DNA of 46,000 nt from Mesostigma viride (Eukaryota; Streptophyta; Mesostigmatophyceae; Mesostigmatales; Mesostigmataceae), in contig RPFO01000231.1 of assembly GCA_009746045.1 (NCBI GenBank), positions 665,388 through 711,387 of the forward strand, read 5' to 3'. Below the pieces are notes generated by a model. It worked only from the letters and a program-made list of their open reading frames with translations, had not been told where the DNA came from and searched no databases. Numbering within the stretch: the first letter of the stretch is position 1; each line of letters starts with the position of its first letter. Of this stretch, positions 32,601 to 42,374 are shown piece after piece. A program made the position numbers and the translations under genes.

Positions 32601-33890
32601 TACGTAGATGAACCTTGACCCGAAGCCCCAAACCCTTAACCCCGAACCCCTACCGTATATTCGGACAGGGGAACCGAGTGACAAGGTGGGGGTGTACGGC
32701 AGACAGGCAAGTACACAAACTACGTTTAGCCGTCAGTGCCTTGTGAAGCGACTCAGCGGCAGCCCAGACAGGGCGAATGTTTCTCACAGTCATGTAGTAC
32801 AATATTTTTACATGTAGTACAAAGTTTGCACGTGTGCCTTGGGAAGCATGTTATGAGTTCGCTCTCAGCTGCTAATGATGATTATTATTATTTTACACAT
32901 TGGATGGATAGCGTTAACTATGGTTCTCCGCCGATCAGCGCAGCTCATCAAAGCACGCGGATCGGTGTGGTTGTGCTATCGGTGCAGCGGGTTGGTGCAG
33001 ATGATTTCCCCCCACTGGAGACATAGTGCACCACACCGCACATACTTTTATGTCGTAAGACTAGAGCGTTCTATAGATTTAATAGCTGCGGTGTACAGCC
33101 ACTTTTTCACTCAATTACTAGATTACAGTTCGTCATGCTGCACATTCAGTTGATGATGTCGGAAGTCACCCACCTCTACACTTCACAAATATCCAGTGTT
33201 GCATTCTTGGGAGGAGGATGCATAGAAATAGGTATACTACTAGTAGTATGTATACAATAGTATGTATACAATAGTATGTCTACTAGTAGTATGTATGCAA
33301 TAGTACGTATACTATATAGCATGGTATAGTAACATATACAATAGTATGTATACTAGTAGTATGTATACAATAGTATGTATACTATATAGCATGGTATAGT
33401 AATATATACAATAGTATGCATACTAATAGTATGTATGTATTGTCATAGTTTTCTTAAAGCTAAACGGTCAAGGTCTCGCTCGAAACGTTAGCCAGCCATA
33501 ATTTTAATGTAAACGGCCACGCATTTCCACCTCCTTTCGTTTCCTTCATCCTGAACGACGCGACAAACGTGGATATGGTAACAGCAGGCGCGAGCTACCA
33601 TGGTGCGAAACTCCGAATTCTCCTGATGTCTGGCCTAGCAGCGCTGGTTGTCTCGTTGGCATATATATTCCCCTGCTACTCGGCTGCTGACCAGCATTTC
33701 TTTCAAACGTGTCTGCCTGTGTTGCCGGCACGTGGATGCGAATATGCCACAACAGCGGCTAGGCGGCACCTTTGTGACAGGGATCAGAGGCTGCTTCCCC
33801 AATGTGGCGGGCTTCCCCATCCACCGATTCGCGGTGGAGTTGGAGAAACTCATCTTGGAAGGTGCCCTCGTGGTGGAGGCCGAGAGATGA
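25262..33890 (+). CDS. Maf/ASMTL-family nucleoside triphosphate pyrophosphatase, nine exons, complete
   Basis: House-cleaning enzyme that hydrolyses non-canonical or pyrimidine NTPs to NMP and pyrophosphate, probably cytosolic. Exons: 25262-25354, 25482-25557, 26573-26631, 27455-27541, 28777-28840, 29931-29984, 31677-31705, 32510-32599, 33756-33890. Phases are 0,1,0,0,1,1,0,0 and the total is 687 bp, 228 aa. Hallmarks in order: ILASASPRR (residues 16-24, substrate loop), [18 protein letters not shown] with catalytic Asp99, [47 protein letters not shown] and GFPIHRF. The length matches single-domain eukaryotic Maf proteins; no methyltransferase domain of human ASMTL is attached. Only 8% of the 8.6-kb gene is coding. 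The 29-nt exon 7 follows an 820-bp pyrimidine tract. Confidence 0.93.
25482..25557 (+). CDS. Maf gene exon 2
   Basis: Acceptor gttgcag, donor gtaaga, ends in phase 1. Encodes [18 protein letters not shown], matching the conserved second Maf segment. Confidence 0.93.
25850..26380. mobile_element. Possible foldback/MITE-like element with ACGTAA repeats
   Basis: Two arrays of acgtaacgtaaacacgtaa-type repeats (25878-25990 and 26180-26330) lie on either side of a GC-rich palindromic centre (26064-26094, ggcgccgcg ... cgcggcgcc). The outer G-rich flanks are roughly inverted (ggttgggcgtgaaggggg against the complement of taacccctttacccccatcc). No target duplication found. In Maf intron 2. Confidence 0.45.
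26573..26631 (+). CDS. Maf gene exon 3
   Basis: 59 bp completing a split Asp codon: [20 protein letters not shown], the conserved TAxxKA helix. Acceptor cttccag, donor gtacgt. Confidence 0.92.
26642..26702. repeat. ATT microsatellite
   Basis: TTA/ATT trinucleotide run immediately after the exon 3 donor. Confidence 0.9.
26976..27110. repeat. Tandem duplication, about 67 bp, two units
   Basis: ctccatcaactgctggggaa to gctccggccaacag occurs twice with a few substitutions, in Maf intron 3. Confidence 0.9.
27455..27541 (+). CDS. Maf gene exon 4 (catalytic Asp)
   Basis: 29 codons, phase 0 both ends, acceptor gagcag, donor gtgggt. Carries [12 protein letters not shown]; the Asp is the catalytic residue of the family. 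Confidence 0.92.
27590..28035 (+). repeat. Three decayed copies of the exon 4/intron junction
   Basis: The end of exon 4 and the start of its intron (catcgttgcacacaat|gtgggtggg...) recur with junctions near 27644, 27811 and 27993, each with gggtagcctcatcatc-like sequence before and gtgtgccgtgcc after. The second keeps the donor intact. Confidence 0.92.
28525..28630. repeat. Tandem duplication in Maf intron 4
   Basis: aactggcttggcaggcaact followed by ggagct occurs twice, about 75 bp apart. Confidence 0.85.
28777..28840 (+). CDS. Maf gene exon 5
   Basis: 64 bp, phase 0 to phase 1, acceptor ccctgcag, donor gtgcgt. Encodes [20 protein letters not shown], the conserved LEKP segment. Confidence 0.93.
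28885..29400 (+). repeat. Serial decayed copies of the exon 5 end
   Basis: cctgagcg|gtgcgttattct at the real junction is repeated almost perfectly at 28890-28908 (56 bp downstream). More diverged copies lie near 28993, 29195, 29282 and 29383. Confidence 0.85.
29490..29640. repeat. Short tandem repeat in Maf intron 5
   Basis: acaaggtctgctaaarcttg plus gattagggtttcttgttatg-type units, two to three copies with decay. Confidence 0.65.
29931..29984 (+). CDS. Maf gene exon 6
   Basis: 54 bp, phase 1 to phase 1. Completes Gly127, then [17 protein letters not shown]. Acceptor atgcag, donor gtatgt. Confidence 0.88.
30191..30345 (+). repeat. About 60-bp tandem repeat, possible exon 6 echo
   Basis: Two and a half units containing accccagtatgtcccgactt and acccgagacccagc. 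The ccccagtgtgtcccg part resembles the exon 6 end ccccaggtgtccgg, so it may have been seeded from it. Confidence 0.7.
30797..31620. repeat. 820-bp pure pyrimidine tract before a microexon
   Basis: CTCCC/CTCCCC units without a single purine on the plus strand, ending 56 bp before Maf exon 7. Reads open in several frames; not coding. Mirror-repeat pyrimidine tracts can form triplex DNA. Confidence 0.97.
31677..31705 (+). CDS. Maf gene exon 7, 29-nt microexon
   Basis: Acceptor ccccag, donor gtacgg. Completes a split Val codon, then VRSFSECTE, in phase 1 and out in phase 0. It supplies the strand before VQFAEL expected from Maf proteins; without it the frame fails. Confidence 0.82.
31706..31835 (+). 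repeat. Echoes of the microexon donor
   Basis: gcacagag|gtacggatgctggtgct recurs at about 31735 and, more diverged, at about 31803-31830, with gtacggatgctagtgct intact each time. Confidence 0.85.
31930..32040. repeat. 38-bp repeat, three units
   Basis: ctacactagcgcgccctctt plus atacaactgccctctct, three near-identical copies. Confidence 0.9.
32200..32330. repeat. Dispersed repeat containing a TCACGTG core
   Basis: ATTAAT-rich stretch, then aactgcgtcacgtgggtgcc and acccctatacacaac. Longest copy of the family also seen at 7895. Confidence 0.6.
32510..32599 (+). CDS. Maf gene exon 8
   Basis: 30 codons, phase 0. [20 protein letters not shown] then [10 protein letters not shown], the best-conserved C-terminal Maf segment. 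Acceptor cccacag, donor gtacgt. Confidence 0.95.
32655..32708 (+). repeat. Decayed copy of exon 8 end
   Basis: tcggacaggggaaccgagtg and gtgtacggcagacaggcaag copy the exon end about 105 bp downstream. The coding frame is broken and the donor is changed from caagtacg to gcaagtac. Confidence 0.9.
33235..33440. repeat. TA-rich imperfect minisatellite
   Basis: Units of tatacaatagtatgtatact and agtagtatg with a longer duplicated segment (actatatagcatggtatagt twice). Confidence 0.9.
33756..33890 (+). CDS. Maf gene exon 9 and stop
   Basis: Acceptor acaacag, 44 codons then [23 protein letters not shown] then PIHRF matches the Maf C-terminus; the last 15 residues ([11 protein letters not shown]) are not conserved. 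Confidence 0.9.
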   Translation, partial: RLGGTFVTGIRGCFPNVAGFPIHRFAVELEKLILEGALVVEAER

Positions 33891-33904
33891 CCTGGCAAGT
33901 TTTC

Positions 33905-34170
33905 ATTGGGCGGAGAGATGACGAAGCGATATGCCTCCAACAGGCAGAGAGATGTCATGTCCACTGATTATGTTCACCGATGTCGAGAACTTGCAAGTCT
34001 CCAACATGTCGGATGGCAGGCAGCGTGGCAGGTCAGCTCCCCCCGTGAAGGTGGAGAAATGAGCGATGACTGTGAAGATATGCGCGCGTAAGAAAGGTGT
34101 CAGGAGGGTTTACTGCGGTGGAGACGGAGAGAGGACGTTGTCAGTTTTTATTTGGCGGATAGATGGCCTT
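33905..34170 (+). repeat. Serial decayed copies of the Maf stop-codon region
   Basis: The end gaggccgagagatgac recurs as gggcggagagatgacg (33907), aggcagagagatgtc (33941), ggtggagaaatgagcgatga (34051) and gtggagacggagagagg (about 34119). Confidence 0.75.
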
Positions 34171-34430
34171 GCAAATTGAGCAGGCTGTCCTGTGTGGGAA
34201 GGTCTTAACGTGGCAGAGGCAGGTCGATGACCTTGAAAACCTTCAGCCTGCAGCGGAGAGACGAAGTTGTAAGCATTCAAAGGCCGACTCGGGCCATTTT
34301 GGTTGCCAAAAGCTGTTCTGGGGTGGAGGGCTAGGAGACATGGCCTTGCACACCTGGAGATAACCTTCTCGCACACTTTTTCTCCACGTGGCAAACCTCA
34401 CTCAATTGACCATGTGGTGGTATCAACTAT
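34171..34430. other. Spacer after the Maf gene
   Basis: Probable 3' UTR and intergenic sequence. A TGTAA at about 34268 could be a poly(A) signal. Nothing else is supported. Confidence 0.4.
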
Positions 34431-34992
34431 TTAATTAATTAAACACGTGCTCCCGTTGGGGAGTCACGGAGCACCAGAGTGCTTTTAATCCCTGAGTGTG
34501 CACAGCGGGAAGGGGGCAGAGTCCCCCCCGTTCCCTAATGCCACAGGGTGCACAATTGGACCCGTCGAACCGATCCGGCACCCCCTGTTGGTGCAATATG
34601 ACCCCCCGTGTGAACATCGCATAATTATGGTGACACGAGCAGACAGGCAGTGCTAGGCGAGGTACGATGCTAGGCTGGCGGATGTCTTTTGGCTACTGGT
34701 TAGGCTATGCATGGCTACGTTCTACCCTGCATATTGGTGTGGCACATGGTATGGCTATAGTCGAGTGTCCAGGCTGCATCACCCAAGCATGGGTGTGACT
34801 ACAGCATGGCTCTAGCCCATGGGGGGCTTCCACAGCTGGTTGTTGACTATCACTCTATTAGGTCCCCGCCGGCCCCTCCAGAACGCCTTGGGCTTCTTGG
34901 GGTCTTGATTGTGGCGGAGGTACTCCGGCCACAGGTCGTGTCAGTGCTGCTGCTGAGCGGGGGTTAGGTCGTCATCCAGCGTCCACGCAGGG
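34431..34992 (-). mobile_element. 5'-truncated ORF1-only LINE-like element
   Basis: Minus strand: the ORF1 C-terminus (TLDDDLTPAQQQ, DLWPEYLRHN; 34992 to about 34860), then a 3' UTR with attgcacc and gccggatcg motifs. It closes with ggtgctccgtgactccccaa, cgggagcac and a TTAATTAA tail. The order and 3' end match the plus-strand element at 37523-38557. Confidence 0.75.
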
Positions 34993-35489
34993 GATTGTCG
35001 CGCAAATTCTGATTGCGGCGAGAGAGGCACAGCCGCTTATCCTCCATCCATGTATCACTATGTTCAATGATCTCTTCTCTTCTTTGGTGAAATTTGAAAC
35101 AGGGACAACGGGCAGCAACCGCGTTTTGTAATCGTAGGTTGTCTCCTTGATAGATGAGTATGCCTTGAGGCGGTCAAGCCTCTTCGCCTTGCATGCCCAG
35201 GCTGACAGAGCAAAACTTGGCAGGACATCGTTGTGTTGGACAGCTTGCATGATGAATTAATTGCTTTGCCCATGCAGAGAGCCACTCTCTGCTGAGACGC
35301 CATCATGCCCTAGCCATTGCTTAGCCATGATCATCTTCCACCCCATACCTGCAACTTTGCATAGATGCTGGAATACATTGTGGTACGTGCAGGTGCACCT
35401 CAGTTGTGCACCCCGAGTAGGTGGCAGTTTACATCAACCACCTGCAGGTTGTCTCCTAGAATGTAAAACCATATGCCCCTTCTGAGTGG
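34993..35489. other. Unassigned sequence between LINE fragments
   Basis: No recognisable gene. 35390-35490 may be the decayed upstream part of the LINE that follows. Confidence 0.4.
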
Positions 35490-37155
35490 CAGACGGCCAT
35501 CCGCGTCATGCTGTACAAGAAGGGCTCTGCTGCTGACCCCGGTAACTACCGGGGTGTCTGCCTCTAGAGCGCCGCGCTGAAGGTCTTCATGCGCATGATG
35601 CTGCACAGGCTCCGCGCCGCGCTGGACCCACACCTGGGTGAGTCTCAGATGGGTTTCCGTCATGGTCGTAACACTGTCATGGCTGTGTTTGTCGCGCGCC
35701 GGTTGATGTCCAGAGGAGGTGCGTCGCCTTTGCCCTGACAGTTTGCCGAGCTGGTCTTCATTTTTGTTGACGATACATCAAGGCCTTTGACACGGTCCTC
35801 TGGTAGGCTCTTTGGGCCATCCTAGCTCTGGATCGGGTGCCACCAGCGGTTATTGCTGCCATTCGTCGACTGTATGCATATATATGAGGGCTCACAGGCA
35901 GTAGTGCGGACTGCGGAAGGCACCACCCCACCATTCCCCCTTCACCACGGGGTGTGGCAAGGTTGTGTCCTGTCCCCCGATACCTGTTCATTATTGTCGT
36001 GGATCACGTCATGCGCCGGGCACGTGCGCGCTTTACTGCTCTTAAGGGGTTCGAGCCAGGCTTGGACATCCTTAACGAGCGCGAGCACGGCGGGGTTAGC
36101 CCTGGCTACCGCCTGCATGGCCGACCTGATTTATGCGGATGACACCACCCTCATCGCGCGCCCCGAGCATATTAGACCTGGCTGGACTGTCTGGGCCTGG
36201 AGGCGAGGGCGGTGGGGTTGGAGATTAGTGTCAAAACTGAGGCAATGGTGATTGGGGCCTCCAGTTCACCACCGCTGCCGCGCCTGCTCGACGGGACGGA
36301 GGTCCCGTTCCGCGACTGCTTCAAACTGTTGGGGAGTTGGCTCCCTGACACCGCAGACGATGTGGACACCCGCATCGGCCTGGCCTGGGCCAGGCTCCAT
36401 TCGCTCAACACCTACTGGCGCTCGAAGGGCCTGGGCGAGCACCGCAATTAAGCGCATGCTCTTCTAGGTCCTCGTCCTCACGGTGCTCACGTATGGCGCC
36501 GAGGCGTGGACAGTCACACCCACACTGGCAGCTAAGCTCGACGGCACGGTTTACAGGATGCTCCGACAGGTCCTGAACGTAGGGTTTTCCAAGCGCCCGT
36601 CATTAGAGTCTTTGTATCAGGGTATGCCTCGTATTTCGAACGTCGCCGAGATTAGCCAATAGCCGGCAGCGTAGGATAGCATTTGTAGGACACCTTGCTC
36701 GCACCAGCCAGGTCGACACCGCCCTTGGTCTGGCAGGCCCCCAGCGGCTTGGCCAGCCAGGGCGGCATATTCTGACCTGGCCTGGCCCCAAGGGCATTCC
36801 CAAAAGGGCAGGGAAACATGTCACGAATTACATCCAGATGTTGCTGGACGACCTAGTGGTCCCAGCCCAGTTTGAACACCGCATCCACTCTCTCTCCCTT
36901 CTTTGGACTGCCATGCAGGACAAGACGCGGTGGAAGAAGATTGTCAAGGCTCACACGCCCGACCCTGTGGGCAAGCCACCTCCCCCCAAGAGGAGGCGTT
37001 TTGATGAGTAGTGTAGTTAGGATTTTTCTAGACTTGATAGCTTAGAGTTAGGTTAGTTAGATTACGCGGCTCCTTCCACTCCACCCATCCATCAAGGAAT
37101 ATGTGCTACATGATCTCCCAACGGAGGCATGTTATAATTTAATTTAATTTAATCA
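35490..37155 (+). pseudogene. Decayed LINE reverse transcriptase (ORF2) with 3' tail
   Basis: Frame-shifted and stop-interrupted, but the order is clear. About 35500: YKKGSAADPGNYRGVCL. 35640: GESQMGFRHGRNT. About 35765: FVDDT (a degenerate D-rich box). 35945: GVWQGCVLSP. About 36125: DLIYADDTTLIA, the YADD active-site box. 36280-36450: LDGTEVPFRDCFKLLGSWLP. 36478: LTVLTYGAEAWTV. It ends PKRRRFDE and a stop near 37010. A 3' UTR follows with atgatctcccaacggagg and an AATTT tail. No endonuclease domain was found upstream, so it is probably 5'-truncated. Not functional. Confidence 0.88.
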
Positions 37156-37522
37156 GTAATGCCCCTTCTCAGGGATATGTGTTACATATCCTCCCCACGG
37201 AGGTATGTTCTTAATAAATTGATTTTAAAAATAATATATAGTAGTATACTAATATCACACGTATAGTCACTTCACATGAGCACAAATATCCTCATTAGTG
37301 CCGCGAAATCTGTGCTGGAGGTGCTTGTTGGAAACCGGGCGCGCTGGGCGCTAAGTTTGCGCATTTCGCGTACCGGCTATCGCGGTATCTTTAGTTTACT
37401 ATTTGCTGCCTGCTATGAAGTGAGACAACTACTGCTATATATAATTTTCTGCAGCTATCGCTTGATATTTTCGAAGATACCACCACCGCCCTGCCCAGCA
37501 AATATCGATCTTTTTCAGCTCG
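37156..37522. other. Second LINE-like tail and AT-rich spacer
   Basis: 37165-37215 repeats the tail motif in diverged form (ggatatgtgttacatatcct, ccacggagg), an orphan 3' end. The rest has no supported feature. Confidence 0.5.
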
Positions 37523-38557
37523 ATGTGGCAGAATACGACTCATCCCAACAATCACAAGCGTGGACCCGCGGCCCTGCGCCAACTTGCTGAGGAAGCTATG
37601 GCTTCATTGGCAACCTTGCACGCTATGCCGGACGACGCTATGACGGGCCGCCTCAACCACTGACGCCATCGCCACGAAGCTCCAGGAGCTGGAGGCGGAC
37701 CACCGCCAGGCCCAGCAACGGGAGGTCACCGACCGCGCTCGCCGCGATTGCCGAGTGGTGCTGCGTCGTTTCCCCCAGAAGCCATGTGAGACGTCAACCT
37801 CCTTGCTGACGAGCTCAAGAACCAGCTCCTTACCCGCATGGGCCTGGTAGGTGAGGTAGAACTGCGAGGGTGCCACCGCCTTCCCCACTCACGGGACAAG
37901 GCGGCTCCTTCACCAGTCCTGCCTCCCCTTCCCCTCCCCTGAGGGCAAGCATCGCGGTTCCTCTCTCGTCGCAAGAGGTTGCACGACCTCACCTGCACGC
38001 TGGACGACGACCTGACCCCCGCTCAGCAGCAGCAGCGACGCGACCTGTGGCCTGAATACCTCCGCCACAAGCTGCCAGGACTCCCAGAAGCCCGAGGTGT
38101 ACTGGAGGGGTGGGGACCTGATGATCAACCACAAGATGTGGTCGCCCCCTGCGGGCTAGAATAGCCCTAGCTTGAACCATTGGTAGTCACTGCCGCCATG
38201 GCAGCCATGCCTAGAATGTTTGCCTAGCCGAGCCACCATACCTAGTCACGTGCCCCGTTCACGCACGGCACACAACCAGCCATAGCCTTAGCTTAGCTTT
38301 TGTACAGCCATGCTACGCCCTGGCTATGATCAGGTTACTTGCCCACGCTCATTGTTGTATGATATGCTCACATGGGTCTTATTGCACCCACAGAACTTGC
38401 CGGATCGTGTCCGATTGCTGCCGTGGCATGCCTCTGGCATGAAGGAGAAAGGGGGTCTCTGACCTTTCTTCCTGGTGTGCACATGCAGGAGTCACGGAGC
38501 GCTCCGGTGCTCCGTGACTCCCCAACGGGAGCACAAGTTTAATTAATTAATTAATTA
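37523..38557 (+). mobile_element. ORF1-only LINE-like element
   Basis: ATG at 37523 opens MWQNTTHPNNHKRGPAALRQ. After a frameshift near 37660 comes a helical, charged stretch (KLQELEADHRQAQQREVTDR). The C-terminal part is LDDDLTPAQQQQRRDLWPEY, then YWRGGDLMINHKMW in another frame. A 400-bp 3' UTR follows and ends in a 13-bp-stem palindrome (about 38491-38524), cgggagcac and a TTAA tail at 38541-38557. No RT follows, so it would depend on a helper LINE. Confidence 0.75.
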
Positions 38558-38559
38558 TT

Positions 38560-38973
38560 ATGCCGGACGCCACTGTCAGCATCCAGCCGCTCCACTCCAC
38601 CGCTCCGCCGAACAGCAACCCTGCCATGGATACCCGCAAGGAGGCCTTTTCTGCCAAGGAAGCTGCCGAGTTTTTGCCTGGCAAATGGCCAGGCCTTAAC
38701 ACCATTATGCGCCTGTCCCGAGCTGCCGCCCTGACCATCTGCAACTGGCTGCCGAGACAAAGTGCGAGATCCGCGACTGCAACCAACAGGTTACCACCCT
38801 GTCGGACTTCCTCCACGACAGCCCAGACGACACCGACCTCTGCCTCGCAGTCTGGTGGATGTGCTCCCGTCTTTCTGACAGCGCCCTGGAGCGATTTGTC
38901 AAGGCCTCTCTACTGTTGCTGCCGCCATCGACATCCTAAGCCCAAGCAAGCTGACCCCACAGGCTCCGCCTAA
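38560..38973 (+). pseudogene. Decayed retroelement-like ORF
   Basis: Starts directly after the preceding tail at ATG 38560. 38745-38930 in another frame reads as a plausible helical protein (CEIRDCNQQVTTLSDFLHD, LERFVKASLL). Possibly the N-terminal part of another ORF1. Family not recognised. Confidence 0.4.
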
Positions 38974-39460
38974 TGCTAGCTTCCGCGGAGGTCAAGCGGG
39001 GTCATTGGCCCTCTACATGGGTCGTTAGCCCTCTGTATTTATGCCCACCCACCCCTCTGGTGGCACTTGGTACGGGCTTGCACTGAATCTCTCCATTCTA
39101 TTATTGTCATAATACAACGCATACCCCCCATCCTTGGCAATGGCCATATCCATCTCCGTGGGGGGCACACCTGGTGTGTAGTATCCTTCACTTTGCGCCG
39201 GCCGGCGCCACGCTGTTTCTGGAGTTCCACCACGTGGAGTGGGGTCACCCACGTGAAACGTAGCTTCCCCTGTGTTAGCAGGTGACATACGCCATAATAC
39301 ACTGCCACTATACCCAAGCAAGCTGACCCCATAGGAGTGGGGTCACCCTCGTGAAACGTAGCTTCCCCTGTGTTAGCAGGTGACATACGCCATAATACAC
39401 TGCCACTATACCCAAGCAAGCTGACCCCATAGGAGTGGGGTCACCCTCGCGAAACGTAGT
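38937..39460. repeat. About 99-bp tandem repeat
   Basis: Two and a half copies of gtggggtcaccctcgtgaaa to cccaagcaagctgacccca (39236-39460). The cccaagcaagctgacccca end is also found at 38941. Confidence 0.9.
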
Positions 39461-39474
39461 CACGGCCAGGCTTG

Positions 39475-40075
39475 CAAGTCGTTGATACCTGCTTCAATCA
39501 CATCCCCTCCCTAGTCAATGCTGCCCTCAACCCTGTCCACGACCACCTCGCCACCCATGTACCACGCCCATTCCACACACGCCGACACCTCCATCCACTC
39601 CGCCATCACCCACATTGCAGCAGCAGCAGCACCACCAGCAGCAGCAGCGGCGGCGGCGGCGGCGGCAGCAGCAGCAGCTCCTACATCAGCTCCAGCAACA
39701 ACTTGCCGCCTCCATAACCCCTGCCAAGACCTATGCCCCGGGCCGCCACGTTTCAGAACCCTACGGAGCTCGTCAACGAAATCAAAACAGCCGCCAAGGC
39801 CAGCCGGCACACTGGATGCTATGCACTAACCCATTCGCTCATGCAGTATTGTGGCACGTGGCGTCCCCTCGAACGTCAACGATGCACACCTGGGCACCTA
39901 CCTCCGGGGCGACCCCTTCCTGGGCGGGGAAGCTCGGCGTGGCGCCCAAGCCGTCATCATCCGCCAGGCACGCCGGCTCGGCGGCCTCACCGCCCCCGTC
40001 CTTGTGGAATTCCACCGCAAAGAGGACAAACTGCGGGTGGCCCGCCGGGACCTCCACGATACCCAACTGAGCATT
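39475..40075 (+). pseudogene. LINE ORF1 remnant with RRM-like C-terminus
   Basis: A CAG/CGG repeat (39617-39690) codes Gln/Ser/Gly/Ala runs. 39845-40075 reads IVARGVPSNVNDAHLGTYLR, then ARRLGGLTAPVLVEFHRKED and KLRVARR, the pattern of the RRM-like RNA-binding domain of LINE ORF1 proteins. Frameshifts separate the parts. Confidence 0.6.
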
Positions 40076-40150
40076 ACATTAAATTAAATCATAACATGAC
40101 TCCGTTGGGAGATCATGTATGAGCACGTATTCCCTTGCTGGATGGATGGG
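40071..40150 (-). mobile_element. Orphan LINE 3' tail, inverted
   Basis: The complement contains atgatctcccaacggag, catgttatgatttaattta and, upstream, ccatccatccagcaaggg. It matches the tail of the plus-strand LINE at about 37085-37155 in opposite orientation. Confidence 0.75.
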
Positions 40151-42370
40151 GATGAGCGATGCCGCGAAAAACTGAGCATGGACGATTACTATACCCCGGA
40201 GCAGCTCGAGGCCTGGGCTGCCGGCCGCCCTCATCAGTGAACCGGCTGGAGGTCCACCAGGCTCGGGCAGCCAAGCAGGCCAACCCGCGACTAAGGTGCA
40301 GCATCTATGCCCGCCTCTGTTATGGCGTATTCATCGTCCGCATTAACGGCCAGGACCTTCCTCCACCAACGACGGCGACCCCAATAGACTTACCGCCGGC
40401 ATGCCGGCGCCCCAGCCCGGCCCCCTAGTGCCGCTCGGCCGGCCCGCCCCCGCCCGCTGTCATGACCGCGGCCATCGCCACCGGCATCGACGGCCACCCG
40501 CTCCCCAGCACGCGTGGGGATCCGCCGGGGCCACTCCAGCTCAGGTATGGCTGCCGGGCCTGGTCGACAGTCGTCCCCCTAAATTCGTTCGCTTAGTAAT
40601 CGCTTTGCACCCGAGGAGCCCGCGCTGCCAACCCTTTTCAACCCGGCCCTGAGAATTAATTATGACGCCCGCGGCCCCTCTAGTGTCCTGGCGATCGTTA
40701 TGGATTCGTATGAAGTCAGTCAGTCAGTCAGTCAGTCAGTCAGTCAATGAGTATATTCCTACGCCGGATACTACAGAAGCAACGCATCAGCACAAGTTCC
40801 GTCGCATCATCAGTCGGTTCAGTTCGGTTCGGTTTCTTTTCCACGACAAGAACCCACGAATCAGTCAGTACCGGTACTTGCCTGCGCGGTTTCGCTCGCC
40901 AATCCTGGCAAGTCAACAGCGCTTCGGGGGAGTCGGGTCAGCGCAATATCGGCCCAGAGCTGCCAAGTCTTCCCGTTGACAGGCTTGGCAGACTCGTGCG
41001 AGGAACGTGCTAACATCTTCGGGATACTTCGGAGTTCGAGGAAGTCCTGCCAAGTCCTTTGTAAAGTACTCGAACTCGCGCGTGAACTTGGACCTTTTCT
41101 GTGGTTGTCAGTTGAAACAGCGCGTTGATAATGACAAAGAACACCGAGATTGTGCTTCGCGCATGCATGCAACTCCTAGTATTATTTAACGGTCAGGCTC
41201 CAGCGTGTCCTATGGTCCGTGTAAAGCGTTGAACGATAGGCCAATGGCCTCACCACATTGCGAACCGGCAAGTGGTTATAGGGTGGTTACGACTTTCACG
41301 CAAATCCGACCGCGCCGGCGAAAAGGGATGCCTTACGCAAGAAGAGGTTGGCAGTGCCTTCCGCATTGCGCCTTAATGCAGAATCATAATCCTGCGTCCG
41401 GCAACTATTGCGGATTCTCTACCGAAGGATCGCTTCGTCTTCTACATTGTTTCGCAAATTGGCTCCGAGAGCTCAACCGTGTTAAGCTCGCCGGCAGACC
41501 ACTCCGTCGTCGCCATACTCCGTCGTCGCAAAGCCCTGGCCAGTAACTCCCTTCGCCGTCTCGCTGGAGCGGGCGATCCAAGCATTCTTTCACGCCGGGT
41601 TGGTTGTTGGACACGGGCATTGCCCGCGTTCGCGGGAATGCGCTTTCGGCGTTGATCTGAAGCACGATTCTTGGTTCGACAAAAGCCTTGATGCTCCCTC
41701 TCAGGTGCGTGCTGGCCAACGTCCGACTTGATGGTAGATCTGCAATTTTTCTATGTTTAGGAGTTTGTGGATATCACATTGCTCAATCCTCATTATAGAA
41801 CTCCATGGCGTGTTCTTTTTTACCACCTCTCCGATGCCGTGACGGGCGGTTGCTATGCTTTCTGTTCACGAAATACCTAAGCGCTGCCATCGAATCATTA
41901 TATACAATCCGTTGGGAGGAAATCCACTCGATTCCCCAAACCGCGCTCGAGGAATCTGCATGGACGACAATCGCATCAAAGCCTCGAGATCGTTAGAAGT
42001 GAGATGGGTGTATATCGAAGTCAACCATGTTAAACAAGCCCGACTGTGCCTTGCAGCCTTCGACAGGATTATCACGACACCCATGCACGTAGGAATTCGC
42101 CAAAAGACTGGGACGCTCTGCCAGCGCGGCGAAGCTGCACAGGGCGAACTAAGTTGGAGTATCGCTTGGCAGGGGTGCCGGAGCTTATTGCAATGTTGTT
42201 TAAAGATAAAGGCGGGTCAGACTGCTCAGATAGGAACAAAGTCCCAGCACACACGTAAATAACATGACAACGCCTTGTTCTAGATTAAACAGGCGTTCCG
42301 CATGGTCAGTAATGTCATTCTACCAATATCCCGGACTTCTATCCACGAGTTGGCACATTGCAATTGGTCC
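40151..42370. other. 2.2-kb region with no supported gene
   Basis: 40160-40660 is GC-rich and may be more retroelement ORF1 debris (MDDYYTPEQLEAW near 40178). A CAGT tetranucleotide repeat lies at 40711-40746. The 135-codon frame at 41855-42262 has no recognisable domain or splice context. Nothing else is supported. Confidence 0.5.
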
Positions 42371-42374
42371 CGTA

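Noticed and set aside
37098-40133. DNA transposon with inverted ends
   Set aside because: The inverted ends match LINE 3' tails that adjoin RT and ORF1 remnants, so opposite LINE insertions explain them.
41855-42262. 135-codon plus-strand frame
   Set aside because: No recognisable domain, no splice or promoter context, and the same region is open in another frame on the plus strand.
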